From: Bacteroidota bacterium
GTDB lineage: Bacteria > Bacteroidota > Ignavibacteria > Kryptoniales > JAKASW01
DNA length: 50,329 nt
Direction: 5' to 3'
Assembly (NCBI GenBank): GCA_021794075.1
Contig: JAJYRM010000017.1
Location: 1 to 50,329 of the forward strand
Of this stretch, positions 42,038 through 50,020 are shown in pieces. A program made the translations under genes and the position numbers. The notes beneath the pieces are model-generated. The model ran no database searches and was not told the DNA's origin. It saw only the letters and a list, made by a program, of their open reading frames with translations. How positions within the stretch are numbered: position 1 is the first letter of the stretch; each line of letters starts with the position of its first letter.

Positions 42038-44104
42038 TTACCAGATCTTTGCCCTGACTCTGTCAGCTCTGTACATGGGGTCTCCCGGTTTAATGCCGAA
42101 AGCCACATAGAACGGAGGGAAGTCGGACAGGGGTCCGTTGCACCTGAACTCGTTAGGCGAGTGCGGGTCGACTATCAGTCGTTGTCGCAGGGCCTGCGGT
42201 CTGTCATTCTCGCGCCACATTTGTGCCCAAGCTAGGAAGAAACGCTGTTCTGGCGTGAAACCGTCAATCTTCCCTGGGCGAGGCTTTCCTTTGAAAGAAT
42301 TCTCGAAGGCCTGGAATGCGATTGAGATACCGCCGAGATCGGCGATGTTCTCCCCCTCAGTAAGTTGACCGTTGACATGAAGCGAATCGAGAACCGTGTA
42401 TGAATCAAATTGCTTCACAAGTACTTCGGCCTTTTCCTTGAAGTTTGCCGCATCCTTCTTGGTCCACCAGTTCTTCAGGTTTCCCTCCGCGTCGAACTGG
42501 CTTCCCTGGTCGTCGAAGCCGTGCGTCATTTCGTGACCTATGACGGCGCCCATGCCGCCGTAGTTAACCGCATCATCGGCATCGGGGTTAAAGAAAGGCG
42601 GCTGAAGTATGCCAGCGGGGAAGACGATTTCATTCATGGAAGGATCATAGTATGCGTTGACAGTGGGGGGCGTCATTTGCCATTCTGTGCGGTCGACTTT
42701 CTTTCCCACCTTGTTTATCTCGTAGTCGAAGTTGAACTCATTCGCCCGCATCACGTTCAAAACGTAAGCACCTCGATCAATATCCAGACCCTTATAGCTT
42801 TTCCATTTGTCGGGATAGCCGATCTTGTTCACAATTGCCTTAAGTTTCATCAGCGCCTGCTTCTTCGTCTTTTCGCTCATCCAATCGAGGCTTCTGATCC
42901 TTTGAGCAAACGCCGCTTCGAGGTTGTGAACCATTTCTTCTGCGCGCGCCTTCGCCTGAGGTGGAAAATGATCGGCGACGTACAGCCTGCCGAGCGCGAA
43001 TCCAACCTGCTGATCGACCCTCTGAAGCACCCTCTTCCATCTCGGTTGCAACTCTTTCGCTCCCGTCAGCACGGTACCGTAAAAGTGGAAATGCTCGTCT
43101 ACGAAGTTCCTGCTCAGATAAGGCGCCAATGAATTTATCAGGTGCCATTTGAGATAGACTTTCCAGTCTTTGAGCGACACCGACTTGAGCATCCTTCCGA
43201 CTTCCTTAACGAACTTTGGCTGGGCGACATTGACGCTCTTCACGCCCGCCAGGTCGAAATACCTAAGGTAGGATTGCCAGGAGAACCCCGGGGTAAGCGA
43301 TCCGAGCTTCGTTACTGCCATCATGTTGTAGGTAGCTTTCGGATCCCGCATTTCAACGCGTGTCATCGACGCCTTAGCGAGGCGAGTCTCCATCCTCAAG
43401 ACAACCGCCGCGTTTTGGGATGCGGTCTGTTTGTTCTCGCCCAGCAGAGAGAACATCTTCTTCAGATAAGTATCGTATTCGCCAAGGATCTCTTTTGATT
43501 GCTTGTCGGTCTTTGTGTAATAATCGCGATCGGGCAAGCTCAGCCCTCCCTGGAAAATTGTCGCTATCATCATTTCGCTATTCTTCAGGTCCTGCTGGGA
43601 AGTGAAATAGAATAGGATGTTTACGCCTTTGCGCTGAAGTGTTTCAACGACGCCTTGAAGGTCGGTTTTGTTCCTAATCGCGTCGATCTCTTGGATGTAC
43701 GGCTCGAGTGGTTTGAGGCCGTCTCGGTCTATTGCCGACGTGTCCATACCGCTGAAATAAAAATTACCTACGAGCTGCGTATCGCTTCCCTTCGCTGCGT
43801 CCTTCTCCGCTGCCGATTTTTCGGCTATCGAATGAAGCATATCGAGATTGCGGTCGTAAAGTTCTGAGAAGCTTCCCCAGCGGCTGTACGCCGCAGGAAT
43901 AGGATTCTTTTTCAGCCATCCGCCGTTGGCGTATTCGTAGAAATTCGTCGACGGGTTGACCGATGTGTCGATGTTTGCCGGATCAAGCGGCGGAATCGAG
44001 CTGCCGGTTGACTTATTCTGCGCCATGATTTGAGAGCCTTTCGTTGGTAAAATAAGGAGGAAGCTCACCATCATGAGTAGTAGTGCTGCACGACTTGTGT
44101 TCAT
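42038..44104 (-). CDS. pepO: M13-family zinc endopeptidase (PepO/neprilysin-like)
   Basis: 688 residues with a signal peptide (about 1-28, RAALLLMMVSFLLILPTKGSQIMAQ), so exported. The N-terminal M13 half begins NIDTSVNPSTNFYEYANGGWL, followed by VNAYYDPSMNEIVFPAGILQPPFF, the zinc motif VIGHEMTHGFDDQG (HEMTH), the third ligand ENIADLGGISIAFQAF and the end FRCNGPLSDFPPFYVAFGI. It ends KIW where many relatives have a CxxW motif. It probably degrades small peptides or proteins in the periplasm or outside the cell. The start has GGAAGGG upstream. It is alone on its strand. Confidence 0.95.
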   Translation of the reverse strand: MNTSRAALLLMMVSFLLILPTKGSQIMAQNKSTGSSIPPLDPANIDTSVNPSTNFYEYANGGWLKKNPIPAAYSRWGSFSELYDRNLDMLHSIAEKSAAEKDAAKGSDTQLVGNFYFSGMDTSAIDRDGLKPLEPYIQEIDAIRNKTDLQGVVETLQRKGVNILFYFTSQQDLKNSEMMIATIFQGGLSLPDRDYYTKTDKQSKEILGEYDTYLKKMFSLLGENKQTASQNAAVVLRMETRLAKASMTRVEMRDPKATYNMMAVTKLGSLTPGFSWQSYLRYFDLAGVKSVNVAQPKFVKEVGRMLKSVSLKDWKVYLKWHLINSLAPYLSRNFVDEHFHFYGTVLTGAKELQPRWKRVLQRVDQQVGFALGRLYVADHFPPQAKARAEEMVHNLEAAFAQRIRSLDWMSEKTKKQALMKLKAIVNKIGYPDKWKSYKGLDIDRGAYVLNVMRANEFNFDYEINKVGKKVDRTEWQMTPPTVNAYYDPSMNEIVFPAGILQPPFFNPDADDAVNYGGMGAVIGHEMTHGFDDQGSQFDAEGNLKNWWTKKDAANFKEKAEVLVKQFDSYTVLDSLHVNGQLTEGENIADLGGISIAFQAFENSFKGKPRPGKIDGFTPEQRFFLAWAQMWRENDRPQALRQRLIVDPHSPNEFRCNGPLSDFPPFYVAFGIKPGDPMYRADRVRAKIW

Positions 44105-44170
44105 GCTTTACCCTTCCATTGTTTGTTTTGTATGCTGTTGAGATTGTATCTCCAGGAATTCCGCGGAAGT

Positions 44171-44201
44171 GTTTGGCAAATAGGGTTGGCGTTTGCCAAA
44201 C
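44171..44201. promoter_or_regulatory. inverted repeat GTTTGGCAAA-N11-TTTGCCAAAC
   Basis: GTTTGGCAAA (44171-44180) and TTTGCCAAAC (44192-44201) are exact reverse complements separated by 11 bases. The arms lie 67 to 97 bases upstream of the M13 peptidase start and on the far side of the SDR promoter. It may be an operator for a dimeric regulator or a hairpin. No T-run follows. Confidence 0.5.
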
Positions 44202-44399
44202 GTAAGCGTTGCCCTTGATTTGAAATTTACTACTCAATGGTGCGATTGAATACTACTCGGATGTTTGTTTGTATTCTAAATTTACTAAACTGAAAGCTAA
44301 TAACAATTGTTTGGCTGGATGTCGTCTTTTGTTGAGGGCGGTGACATTACCGGCGGCGGTCCTTGGGCTTGAAGCTAATTGGCCACCCCTGTTGCCAAA

Positions 44400-44428
44400 T
44401 TGCTTTTTAACCGGCCTGAAAATAAATT
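44400..44428 (+). promoter_or_regulatory. possible promoter giving a leaderless SDR transcript
   Basis: TTGCTT (44400-44405), a 17-base spacer and TAAATT (44423-44428) lie just before ATG 44435. A start six or seven bases after the -10 box would put the RNA 5' end at the ATG. No ribosome site precedes that ATG, which fits. The match is by eye. Confidence 0.35.
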
Positions 44429-44434
44429 CTGCTT

Positions 44435-45142
44435 ATGGTCAACCTAGCCGGTAAGGTCGCACTTGTCACCGGGGGATCCGTCGGCAAAGAACTCGCGAAA
44501 GGATTTCTCCGAGCGGGAGCGAACGTCTCCTTTATTTACAGGAATTCCGCGCGAAAATCGGAGCTCGATAAGGAGTTCGCGGATCACTCAGATGCCTACG
44601 AGTCGGTTCAAGCGGATCTTGGAGACGCTTCGCAGGCGAAACGTGCCGTTATGTCGGTTCGTGATAGATTCGGCGGAATCGATTTCCTTTTGAACTCGCT
44701 CGGCGGCTGGGTGGGCGGCAAAAAACTTCACGAGCATTCTGGCGCCGACCTCGATAAGATGCTCTCGATAGATCTTGTTCCCACTTTCAACATAATGTCG
44801 GCGGTTATTCCGGTGATGGTTAAAGAAAAATTCGGAAGGATAGTGAACTTCGTATCTATGCAGGTGTTTGGAACAGGCGCGGGTAATTCCGTTTATGCGG
44901 CGTCGAAGTCCGCGGTGCTCGCGCTTTCGAAGGCCGCGGCAGAAGAATATAAGGATGCCGGGATCTCAGTTTTCACCATCGCCCCCTCGACCATCGACAC
45001 GGAAAACAACAGGAAGTGGATGGCGGGCTCAGATCGGGCCAATTGGGTTGGAATGGACGAGATAGTCGACGCCGCGATTTTTGTTTGCGGCGCGGGGCAT
45101 TCAATTAACGATACTGTATTAAAATTTCCGGGAAGAGTGTAA
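44435..45142 (+). CDS. short-chain dehydrogenase/reductase
   Basis: 235 residues with an SDR Rossmann fold: VALVTGGSVGKELAKGF (TGxxxG; the usual last Gly is Glu here), ADLGD, FLLNSLGGW (in place of NNAG), VNFVSMQ (catalytic Ser), YAASKSAVLALSKAAAEEY (YxxxK) and FTIAPSTIDT. Substrate is unknown; the modified Gly motif and NSLGG put it outside the best-known oxoacyl reductases. It starts an overlapping group: its stop shares a base with the yqeY-like gene, and that with cvpA. No clear ribosome site precedes the ATG. Confidence 0.9.
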   Translation: MVNLAGKVALVTGGSVGKELAKGFLRAGANVSFIYRNSARKSELDKEFADHSDAYESVQADLGDASQAKRAVMSVRDRFGGIDFLLNSLGGWVGGKKLHEHSGADLDKMLSIDLVPTFNIMSAVIPVMVKEKFGRIVNFVSMQVFGTGAGNSVYAASKSAVLALSKAAAEEYKDAGISVFTIAPSTIDTENNRKWMAGSDRANWVGMDEIVDAAIFVCGAGHSINDTVLKFPGRV

Positions 45143-45594
45143 TGAGTCTGAAAGAGACAATTAACAACGATATTAAGAACGCGATGCTGAAAAAGGAAAC
45201 CCAGCGTCTTGAAACCTTGAGGATGGTAAAAGCAAAGCTCCTCGAGAAAGAAGTGGAAAAACGAGTCACCCCGGAAGGGATGACGGAAGAAGATGAGATG
45301 CAGGTCCTACTCAGCTCCGCCAAGATGAGAAAAGAGGCGATCGAAGAATTCGATAAGGCCGGGAGGAGGGATCTTGCGGACAAAGAACGCGCGGAGCTTG
45401 AAATTATCCAGGAATATCTGCCGAAACAAATGAGCAGCGACGACATCGCTAAAGTGATTGACGATCTGGCTTCGAAGCTTGGCGTCCAGGGGCAGAAGGA
45501 TTTTGGAAAACTCATGGGGGCTGCGATGAAGGAATTGCGCGGAAAAGCCGATGGTAAGGTTGTGCAGGACATCGTTAAGGCAAAATTGGGATGA
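45142..45594 (+). CDS. yqeY: YqeY/GatB-like domain protein
   Basis: 150 residues matching the GatB/YqeY family: SLKETINNDIKNAMLKKETQRLETLRMVKAKL, RKEAIEEFDKAGRRDLADKERAELEIIQEYLPKQM, and QGQKDFGKLMGAAMKELRGKADGKVVQDIVK, a tRNA-amidotransferase-like helical tail domain. The family is thought to act on tRNA-related substrates but has no proven function. It overlaps the SDR stop by one base and its own stop overlaps cvpA by ATGA. Confidence 0.93.
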   Translation: MSLKETINNDIKNAMLKKETQRLETLRMVKAKLLEKEVEKRVTPEGMTEEDEMQVLLSSAKMRKEAIEEFDKAGRRDLADKERAELEIIQEYLPKQMSSDDIAKVIDDLASKLGVQGQKDFGKLMGAAMKELRGKADGKVVQDIVKAKLG

Positions 45595-46103
45595 ATGGAA
45601 TCGACGTAATTCTGATCGTCGCGCTTGTCGCGTTTACCGTAAACGGATTCGCCAAGGGACTGTTCGCGAAGGCCCTGTCGCTTGCAGCGCTTCTCGGGGG
45701 AATAGTCCTATCTGCGAAGTACGGCGGCGTTATGGCTGAATTTCTGGCGCGGCTTATCGGTTTCGGAACGACTATCTGCGGTGTGATCGTGATAGCGGGG
45801 CTTTTCATCGTCCTTTTTGTTATAAGCGGCGCGCTTGCCAAAGGGCTGAAGAAAGTTGCGATCCTCCAGGTTTTTGATAAAGTCGGCGGCGCTTTGTTCG
45901 GCTTCCTCGAAGGTGCTCTCATACTTAGCCTCCTTCTCGTAGTCCTTGGCTTTTTCAGCATACCTCCGCCCGGACCTACACTGAAGAACTCCTTCATGTA
46001 TAGTCCGGTTAGAGGATTCGCTCCGAACGTTTACAAGACATTCATTTCAAAGAAGACATCAGAGCATTATCTAGATAAATTCTTCTTCTCCAAGCATTCA
46101 TAG
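45591..46103 (+). CDS. cvpA: CvpA family membrane protein
   Basis: 170 residues with four membrane segments: DVILIVALVAFTVNGFAKGL, LSLAALLGGIVLSAKY, CGVIVIAGLFIVLFVISGAL and GALILSLLLVVLGFFS. The start NGIDVILIVALVAFTVNGFAKGLF is typical of the CvpA/colicin V production family. In enterobacteria CvpA is linked to envelope stress; here its role is unknown. It is followed without a gap by mutS2, a pairing also seen in other bacteria. Confidence 0.9.
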   Translation: MNGIDVILIVALVAFTVNGFAKGLFAKALSLAALLGGIVLSAKYGGVMAEFLARLIGFGTTICGVIVIAGLFIVLFVISGALAKGLKKVAILQVFDKVGGALFGFLEGALILSLLLVVLGFFSIPPPGPTLKNSFMYSPVRGFAPNVYKTFISKKTSEHYLDKFFFSKHS

Positions 46104-48461
46104 ATGATAGAACGCGATACAGAGCTCGTACGCTCCTTTGAGAAGCTTGAATTTCCCCGCCTGATTTCCTACCTGAAGACGCTTTGCCAGACCGAGCTGG
46201 GTGAAAGGTATCTCGACTCTATCCCTTTATTCAGTTCGAAGGTCGGATTGGAGAAGGAATATAAACTGGTCGACCAGGCGCATTCCCTCGCGGTGCGCAA
46301 TATCTTTCCGGATTTGAGCGGAGCAAAAGATGTTAGGCCGTTCCTCGCGCACGCGTCGAAAGAGGGAAGCTTGCTTCAGGGGAAGGAACTTCATCTGATA
46401 TCGGTGATGCTTCACGCCGTCGATGGAGTCCGAAAATCTCTGCTTAAGCAGAAAAATGATTTGCCTGAGATATCTCAGCTGGCTTTTCAACTGTACCCCG
46501 ATACGGTCCTCGAATTCAATATTAACAGAGGGGTTGACGAAGAGGGAAACATTCGCGACGATGCGAGCAAGGAACTTCACAATATCAGGGCGAGTCTCAA
46601 CAGGACCAGGGGCAATCTTCGCAAGAGGATAATTTCCATCGCGCGGTCGTATTCCGATATGGAATATTCGGAGGATGATATCTTCACTCAGCGGGACGGA
46701 AGGCTCGTCCTGCCGGTCAAGGCGGAGTACAAGCGTCAGCTTGCCGGTCTAATACACGGCGCGAGTGCGACGGGTCAGACTGTTTTCATCGAACCTTCGG
46801 AGGCGGTCGACCTGAATAACGAGGTGATATCTCTCCAGTTCGAAGAGCAGCGCGAGATCGAAAAGATCCTTCACGAGCTCACGGGCAGGATCAGGGAGGT
46901 TGTCCCAAAGCTTGTGCAGGATGTCGACGTCCTTTCGCACATCGATAGTCTTTACGCGCGAGGGAGCTATGCGATGAAGCTCGGCGCGATTGTTCCGGCT
47001 GTCGGGGCCGTAGCGGTGCCGAGGCTTGTGAAGGCGAGGCATCCGCTTCTCACGATAAAACTTGGGCGGGAGAAGGTTACGCCGGTGGATATGTTCCTCG
47101 ACGACTCGACTCGCGTCGTCGTCATAAGCGGGCCGAACTCCGGAGGGAAAACGGTTACGCTGAAGACGCTCGGTCTATTCGTCCTATGCAACCTGGCCGC
47201 GATTCCGCTAACAGCCGATCCAGGCACGGAGCTCCCGCTCTACGAAAGAATCTTTACTGAGATCGGCGACGAACAGTCGATTGAGAATGATCTGAGCTCC
47301 TTCACTTCGAGGATTAAACATTTCGTGGGAATACTTGAGAGAGTGGACGAGAAATGTCTTGCCCTTGTCGATGAATTGGGCGAAGAGACGGAGCCCGCCG
47401 AAGGTGCCGCTCTCGCTTCGGCGATGCTTGAAGAATTGAGAGATGCCGGAACTATGACGCTCGTAACTACGCACAATTCCGGGCTTAAGGTTTTTGCCAG
47501 CGAAGCTCCGGGCATGCAAAACGCCGCGATGGAGTTTGATCAGAACACGCTTACCCCGACGTACAAGCTCGTCCTCGGGAGACCAGGTTCGAGTTATGCT
47601 TTTGAGATTGCACAGCGCACAGGCATTTCAACCTCGGTAGTGGAGAGGGCGCGAAAGTACGTAGGGGAGGGAAGAGACAAGCTGGAAAAGCTTCTCCTTC
47701 GCGTCGAGCGCCTGGAGAATGAGATGCGCGACAGAGTTGCGGAGATCAAAAAGGAACAGGAACTTGCCGAAAGCATGAGGCAGGAATATGAGAAGAAGCT
47801 GTATTCGGCGAAGAAGGAAGCGGTTGAAATAAAGAGAAAAGCCGTAGAAGATTCCGAGAACCTCGTCGGAGATCTCAACCGCAAGATCGAGAACTTAGTC
47901 CGCGAGATTCGTGAGAACAAAGCTTCAAAGGAATCCATAAAGGAGTCACGATCCGAAGTCGAGGGACTTAAAGCTCTAATTTCCAACCTCCGCGAAAAGG
48001 AAAAGGAAGAGCGCAAGGAGCTGAAGGTCGGCGACAGTGTTATGATTAAGGGGACTCTCCTTACAGGTGAAGTCCGTGAGAAATCAAATGAGAAGGGCGA
48101 GCTTCTCGTTGAAGTTAGCGGGCTCAAGATGCGCGTGCATGAGAGCGAGCTTCAGATTACAGGAAAGAGAAAGATTAGAGAGGCTACGGCAAGTGTTGAA
48201 GTTCATACCGGCACGCAGACGAAGCTCGATATCCGCGGGATGAGGCCGTATGAAATACAGGCGTCTGTTGAGAAATTTCTTGACGAGGCTTACCTTGGCG
48301 GGTTGAAGCAGGTTGAAATTGTCCATGGCACGGGCACCGGTTCGCTCCGGCGCGCGGTTGCCGAGATACTGAGAACTCACCCGTTCGCGACTTCCTTCCG
48401 CTCCGGCGAGCTTGGCGAAGGCGGACAGGGAGTGACGATCGTAGAACTCAAACCCGATTAG
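46104..48461 (+). CDS. mutS2: MutS2 endonuclease
   Basis: 785 residues. A helical clamp/lever core (about 1-300) is followed by the MutS ATPase (Walker A ISGPNSGGKTVTLKTLGL near 343; Walker B region ALVDELGEETEPAEGAALASAMLEEL; THNSGLK), a long coiled-coil (about 510-640), a KOW-like beta segment (KVGDSVMIKGTLLTGEV) and a C-terminal Smr nuclease domain (LDIRGMRPYEIQ, VEIVHGTGTGSLRRAV). In MutS2 the common Walker B run is DELGAGTDP; here it reads DELGEETEP. MutS2 acts in recombination control and in ribosome rescue, and lacks the mismatch-recognition domain. Confidence 0.95.
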   Translation: MIERDTELVRSFEKLEFPRLISYLKTLCQTELGERYLDSIPLFSSKVGLEKEYKLVDQAHSLAVRNIFPDLSGAKDVRPFLAHASKEGSLLQGKELHLISVMLHAVDGVRKSLLKQKNDLPEISQLAFQLYPDTVLEFNINRGVDEEGNIRDDASKELHNIRASLNRTRGNLRKRIISIARSYSDMEYSEDDIFTQRDGRLVLPVKAEYKRQLAGLIHGASATGQTVFIEPSEAVDLNNEVISLQFEEQREIEKILHELTGRIREVVPKLVQDVDVLSHIDSLYARGSYAMKLGAIVPAVGAVAVPRLVKARHPLLTIKLGREKVTPVDMFLDDSTRVVVISGPNSGGKTVTLKTLGLFVLCNLAAIPLTADPGTELPLYERIFTEIGDEQSIENDLSSFTSRIKHFVGILERVDEKCLALVDELGEETEPAEGAALASAMLEELRDAGTMTLVTTHNSGLKVFASEAPGMQNAAMEFDQNTLTPTYKLVLGRPGSSYAFEIAQRTGISTSVVERARKYVGEGRDKLEKLLLRVERLENEMRDRVAEIKKEQELAESMRQEYEKKLYSAKKEAVEIKRKAVEDSENLVGDLNRKIENLVREIRENKASKESIKESRSEVEGLKALISNLREKEKEERKELKVGDSVMIKGTLLTGEVREKSNEKGELLVEVSGLKMRVHESELQITGKRKIREATASVEVHTGTQTKLDIRGMRPYEIQASVEKFLDEAYLGGLKQVEIVHGTGTGSLRRAVAEILRTHPFATSFRSGELGEGGQGVTIVELKPD

Positions 48462-48511
48462 GGCTCACTGAAATGTTCATCACTGATGTCACCTAAACAA
48501 AGAGCAGGTCT

Positions 48512-50020
48512 ATGACTTCCAAGAAGATCCATAAGGTCCTCGTGGCCAATCGCGGGGAGATCGCCTTAAGAATAATGCGAACTCTCAGAGAGATGGGGGT
48601 GCGTTCGGTTGCCGCCTACTCTGACGTCGACATTGCGATGCCGTTCGTGCGGTACGCAGATGAGGCTTACGCTTTGAATGGTAAGGAAGCTCGCGAGACA
48701 TATCTGGACATAGCGAAGATCATATCCGCGGCAAAAAAATCTGGCGCCGATGCCATTCATCCGGGGTACGGTTTTCTTTCCGAGAACTCCGAGTTTGCCC
48801 GGGAGGCGGAAAAGGCGGGAATAATATTCGTCGGGCCGGACGCTGAGGTCATCAGACTGATGGGGGACAAAACTGAGGCAAGAAAGATCGTATCGGGCTA
48901 CGGCGTACCGGTGGTTCCTGGTACCGATGAGGCGGTTAAGAATTTGACAGAAGCCGCCGACGTCGCGAAACAAATCGGCTACCCGATTCTTGTAAAAGCG
49001 GCCGCAGGGGGCGGCGGAAAAGGGATGCGGCTGGTGAATGAAGAGAGTGAGCTCGAATCGAGCCTTCTCGGAGCACAGTCGGAAGCCAAGTCCGCCTTTG
49101 GAGACGGAAGGATCTTCATAGAAAAATATGTGCGCGGACCGCGTCACATTGAATTTCAGATCCTCGCGGACCGGCATGGCAACGTGGTCCATCTTTTCGA
49201 GAGAGAATGTTCTATCCAGAGGCGTCACCAAAAAGTCGTCGAGGAAACTCCTTCGACGGTATTGACTCCTTCAATGCGCGAAGAAATGGGCAAAGCCGCC
49301 GTCGACGCGGCCAGAGCGTGTGGTTACACGAACGCGGGGACGGTCGAGTTCATTTATGGTGATGACGGGAAATACTACTTCCTGGAGATGAACACCAGGC
49401 TGCAGGTGGAGCATGCGATAACTGAGTTGACGACGGGACTAGATATTGTCCGAGAACAGATCCGGATCGCCGAGGGTGAAGCGATTTCGTTAAAACAGGA
49501 ATCTGTGACAAGGAGAGGTCACGCCATAGAATGCCGCATTTACGCCGAAGATGTCTACGGGAATTTCCTTCCCGACACAGGCACGCTAAATATGATCCGT
49601 GAACCGGTTGGAAACGGCGTCCGTGTAGATTCCGGCGTCGAGGCAGGAAGTGAGATATCGGTCTTTTACGATCCTATGATAGCGAAGCTCAGCGTCTGGG
49701 ATGATACTCGTGAGAATGCGATTTTCAAGATGATAAGGGCTCTTGACGATTATGTGGTCGCGGGCGTGAAGACCACAATACCGTTTTGCAGCTTCGTGAT
49801 GAAAAGCCATCCGTTCCGCTCAGGCAAATACTCTACGCACTTCGTTCAGGAAAACTGGAAAGTTGAAGAGATGGAGCGCTCATCTTTGAGTGAAGATGTG
49901 TTCAACAGAGCGCTTGTCGTGGCGGCCAGCAAGCTGCAAGAAAAGAGTCTCATTTCCGGGAGAACGCAGGGAAATGGGAAGAAGCATTCACCCTGGCTCG
50001 ACGGGAGGTATGATAGCTGA
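48512..50020 (+). CDS. accC: biotin carboxylase of an acyl-CoA carboxylase (AccC/PccA-like)
   Basis: The 502-residue ATP-grasp enzyme carboxylates biotin on a carrier with ATP and bicarbonate. It has LVANRGEIALRIMRTLREMG, GADAIHPGYGFLSENSEFA, the glycine loop KAAAGGGGKGMRLV, RHIEFQILADRHGNVVHLFERECSIQRRHQKVVEE and FLEMNTRLQVEHAITE. The body is the usual 450 residues, plus about 50 C-terminal residues that look non-catalytic. The biotin-carrier gene overlaps its stop (TGATG), so this may be a propionyl- or other acyl-CoA carboxylase, with its carboxyltransferase outside the window. ATG 48512 has AAGAGCAGG upstream. Confidence 0.93.
   Translation: MTSKKIHKVLVANRGEIALRIMRTLREMGVRSVAAYSDVDIAMPFVRYADEAYALNGKEARETYLDIAKIISAAKKSGADAIHPGYGFLSENSEFAREAEKAGIIFVGPDAEVIRLMGDKTEARKIVSGYGVPVVPGTDEAVKNLTEAADVAKQIGYPILVKAAAGGGGKGMRLVNEESELESSLLGAQSEAKSAFGDGRIFIEKYVRGPRHIEFQILADRHGNVVHLFERECSIQRRHQKVVEETPSTVLTPSMREEMGKAAVDAARACGYTNAGTVEFIYGDDGKYYFLEMNTRLQVEHAITELTTGLDIVREQIRIAEGEAISLKQESVTRRGHAIECRIYAEDVYGNFLPDTGTLNMIREPVGNGVRVDSGVEAGSEISVFYDPMIAKLSVWDDTRENAIFKMIRALDDYVVAGVKTTIPFCSFVMKSHPFRSGKYSTHFVQENWKVEEMERSSLSEDVFNRALVVAASKLQEKSLISGRTQGNGKKHSPWLDGRYDS

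Larger units (their letters stand above)
44105..44434. other. intergenic stretch between divergent M13 peptidase and SDR genes
   Basis: About 330 bases of AT-richer sequence with no gene. It holds an inverted repeat (44171-44201), two more TTTGGC/GCCAAA words (44309-44315 and 44392-44399), and a possible promoter next to the SDR start. A 61-codon frame at 44269-44454 has no ribosome site and is not a credible gene. Confidence 0.55.

Noticed and set aside
42410-43132. 240-codon plus-strand frame
   Set aside because: Antisense shadow of the M13 peptidase gene.
48566-49231. 221-codon minus-strand frame
   Set aside because: Antisense shadow of the biotin carboxylase gene.
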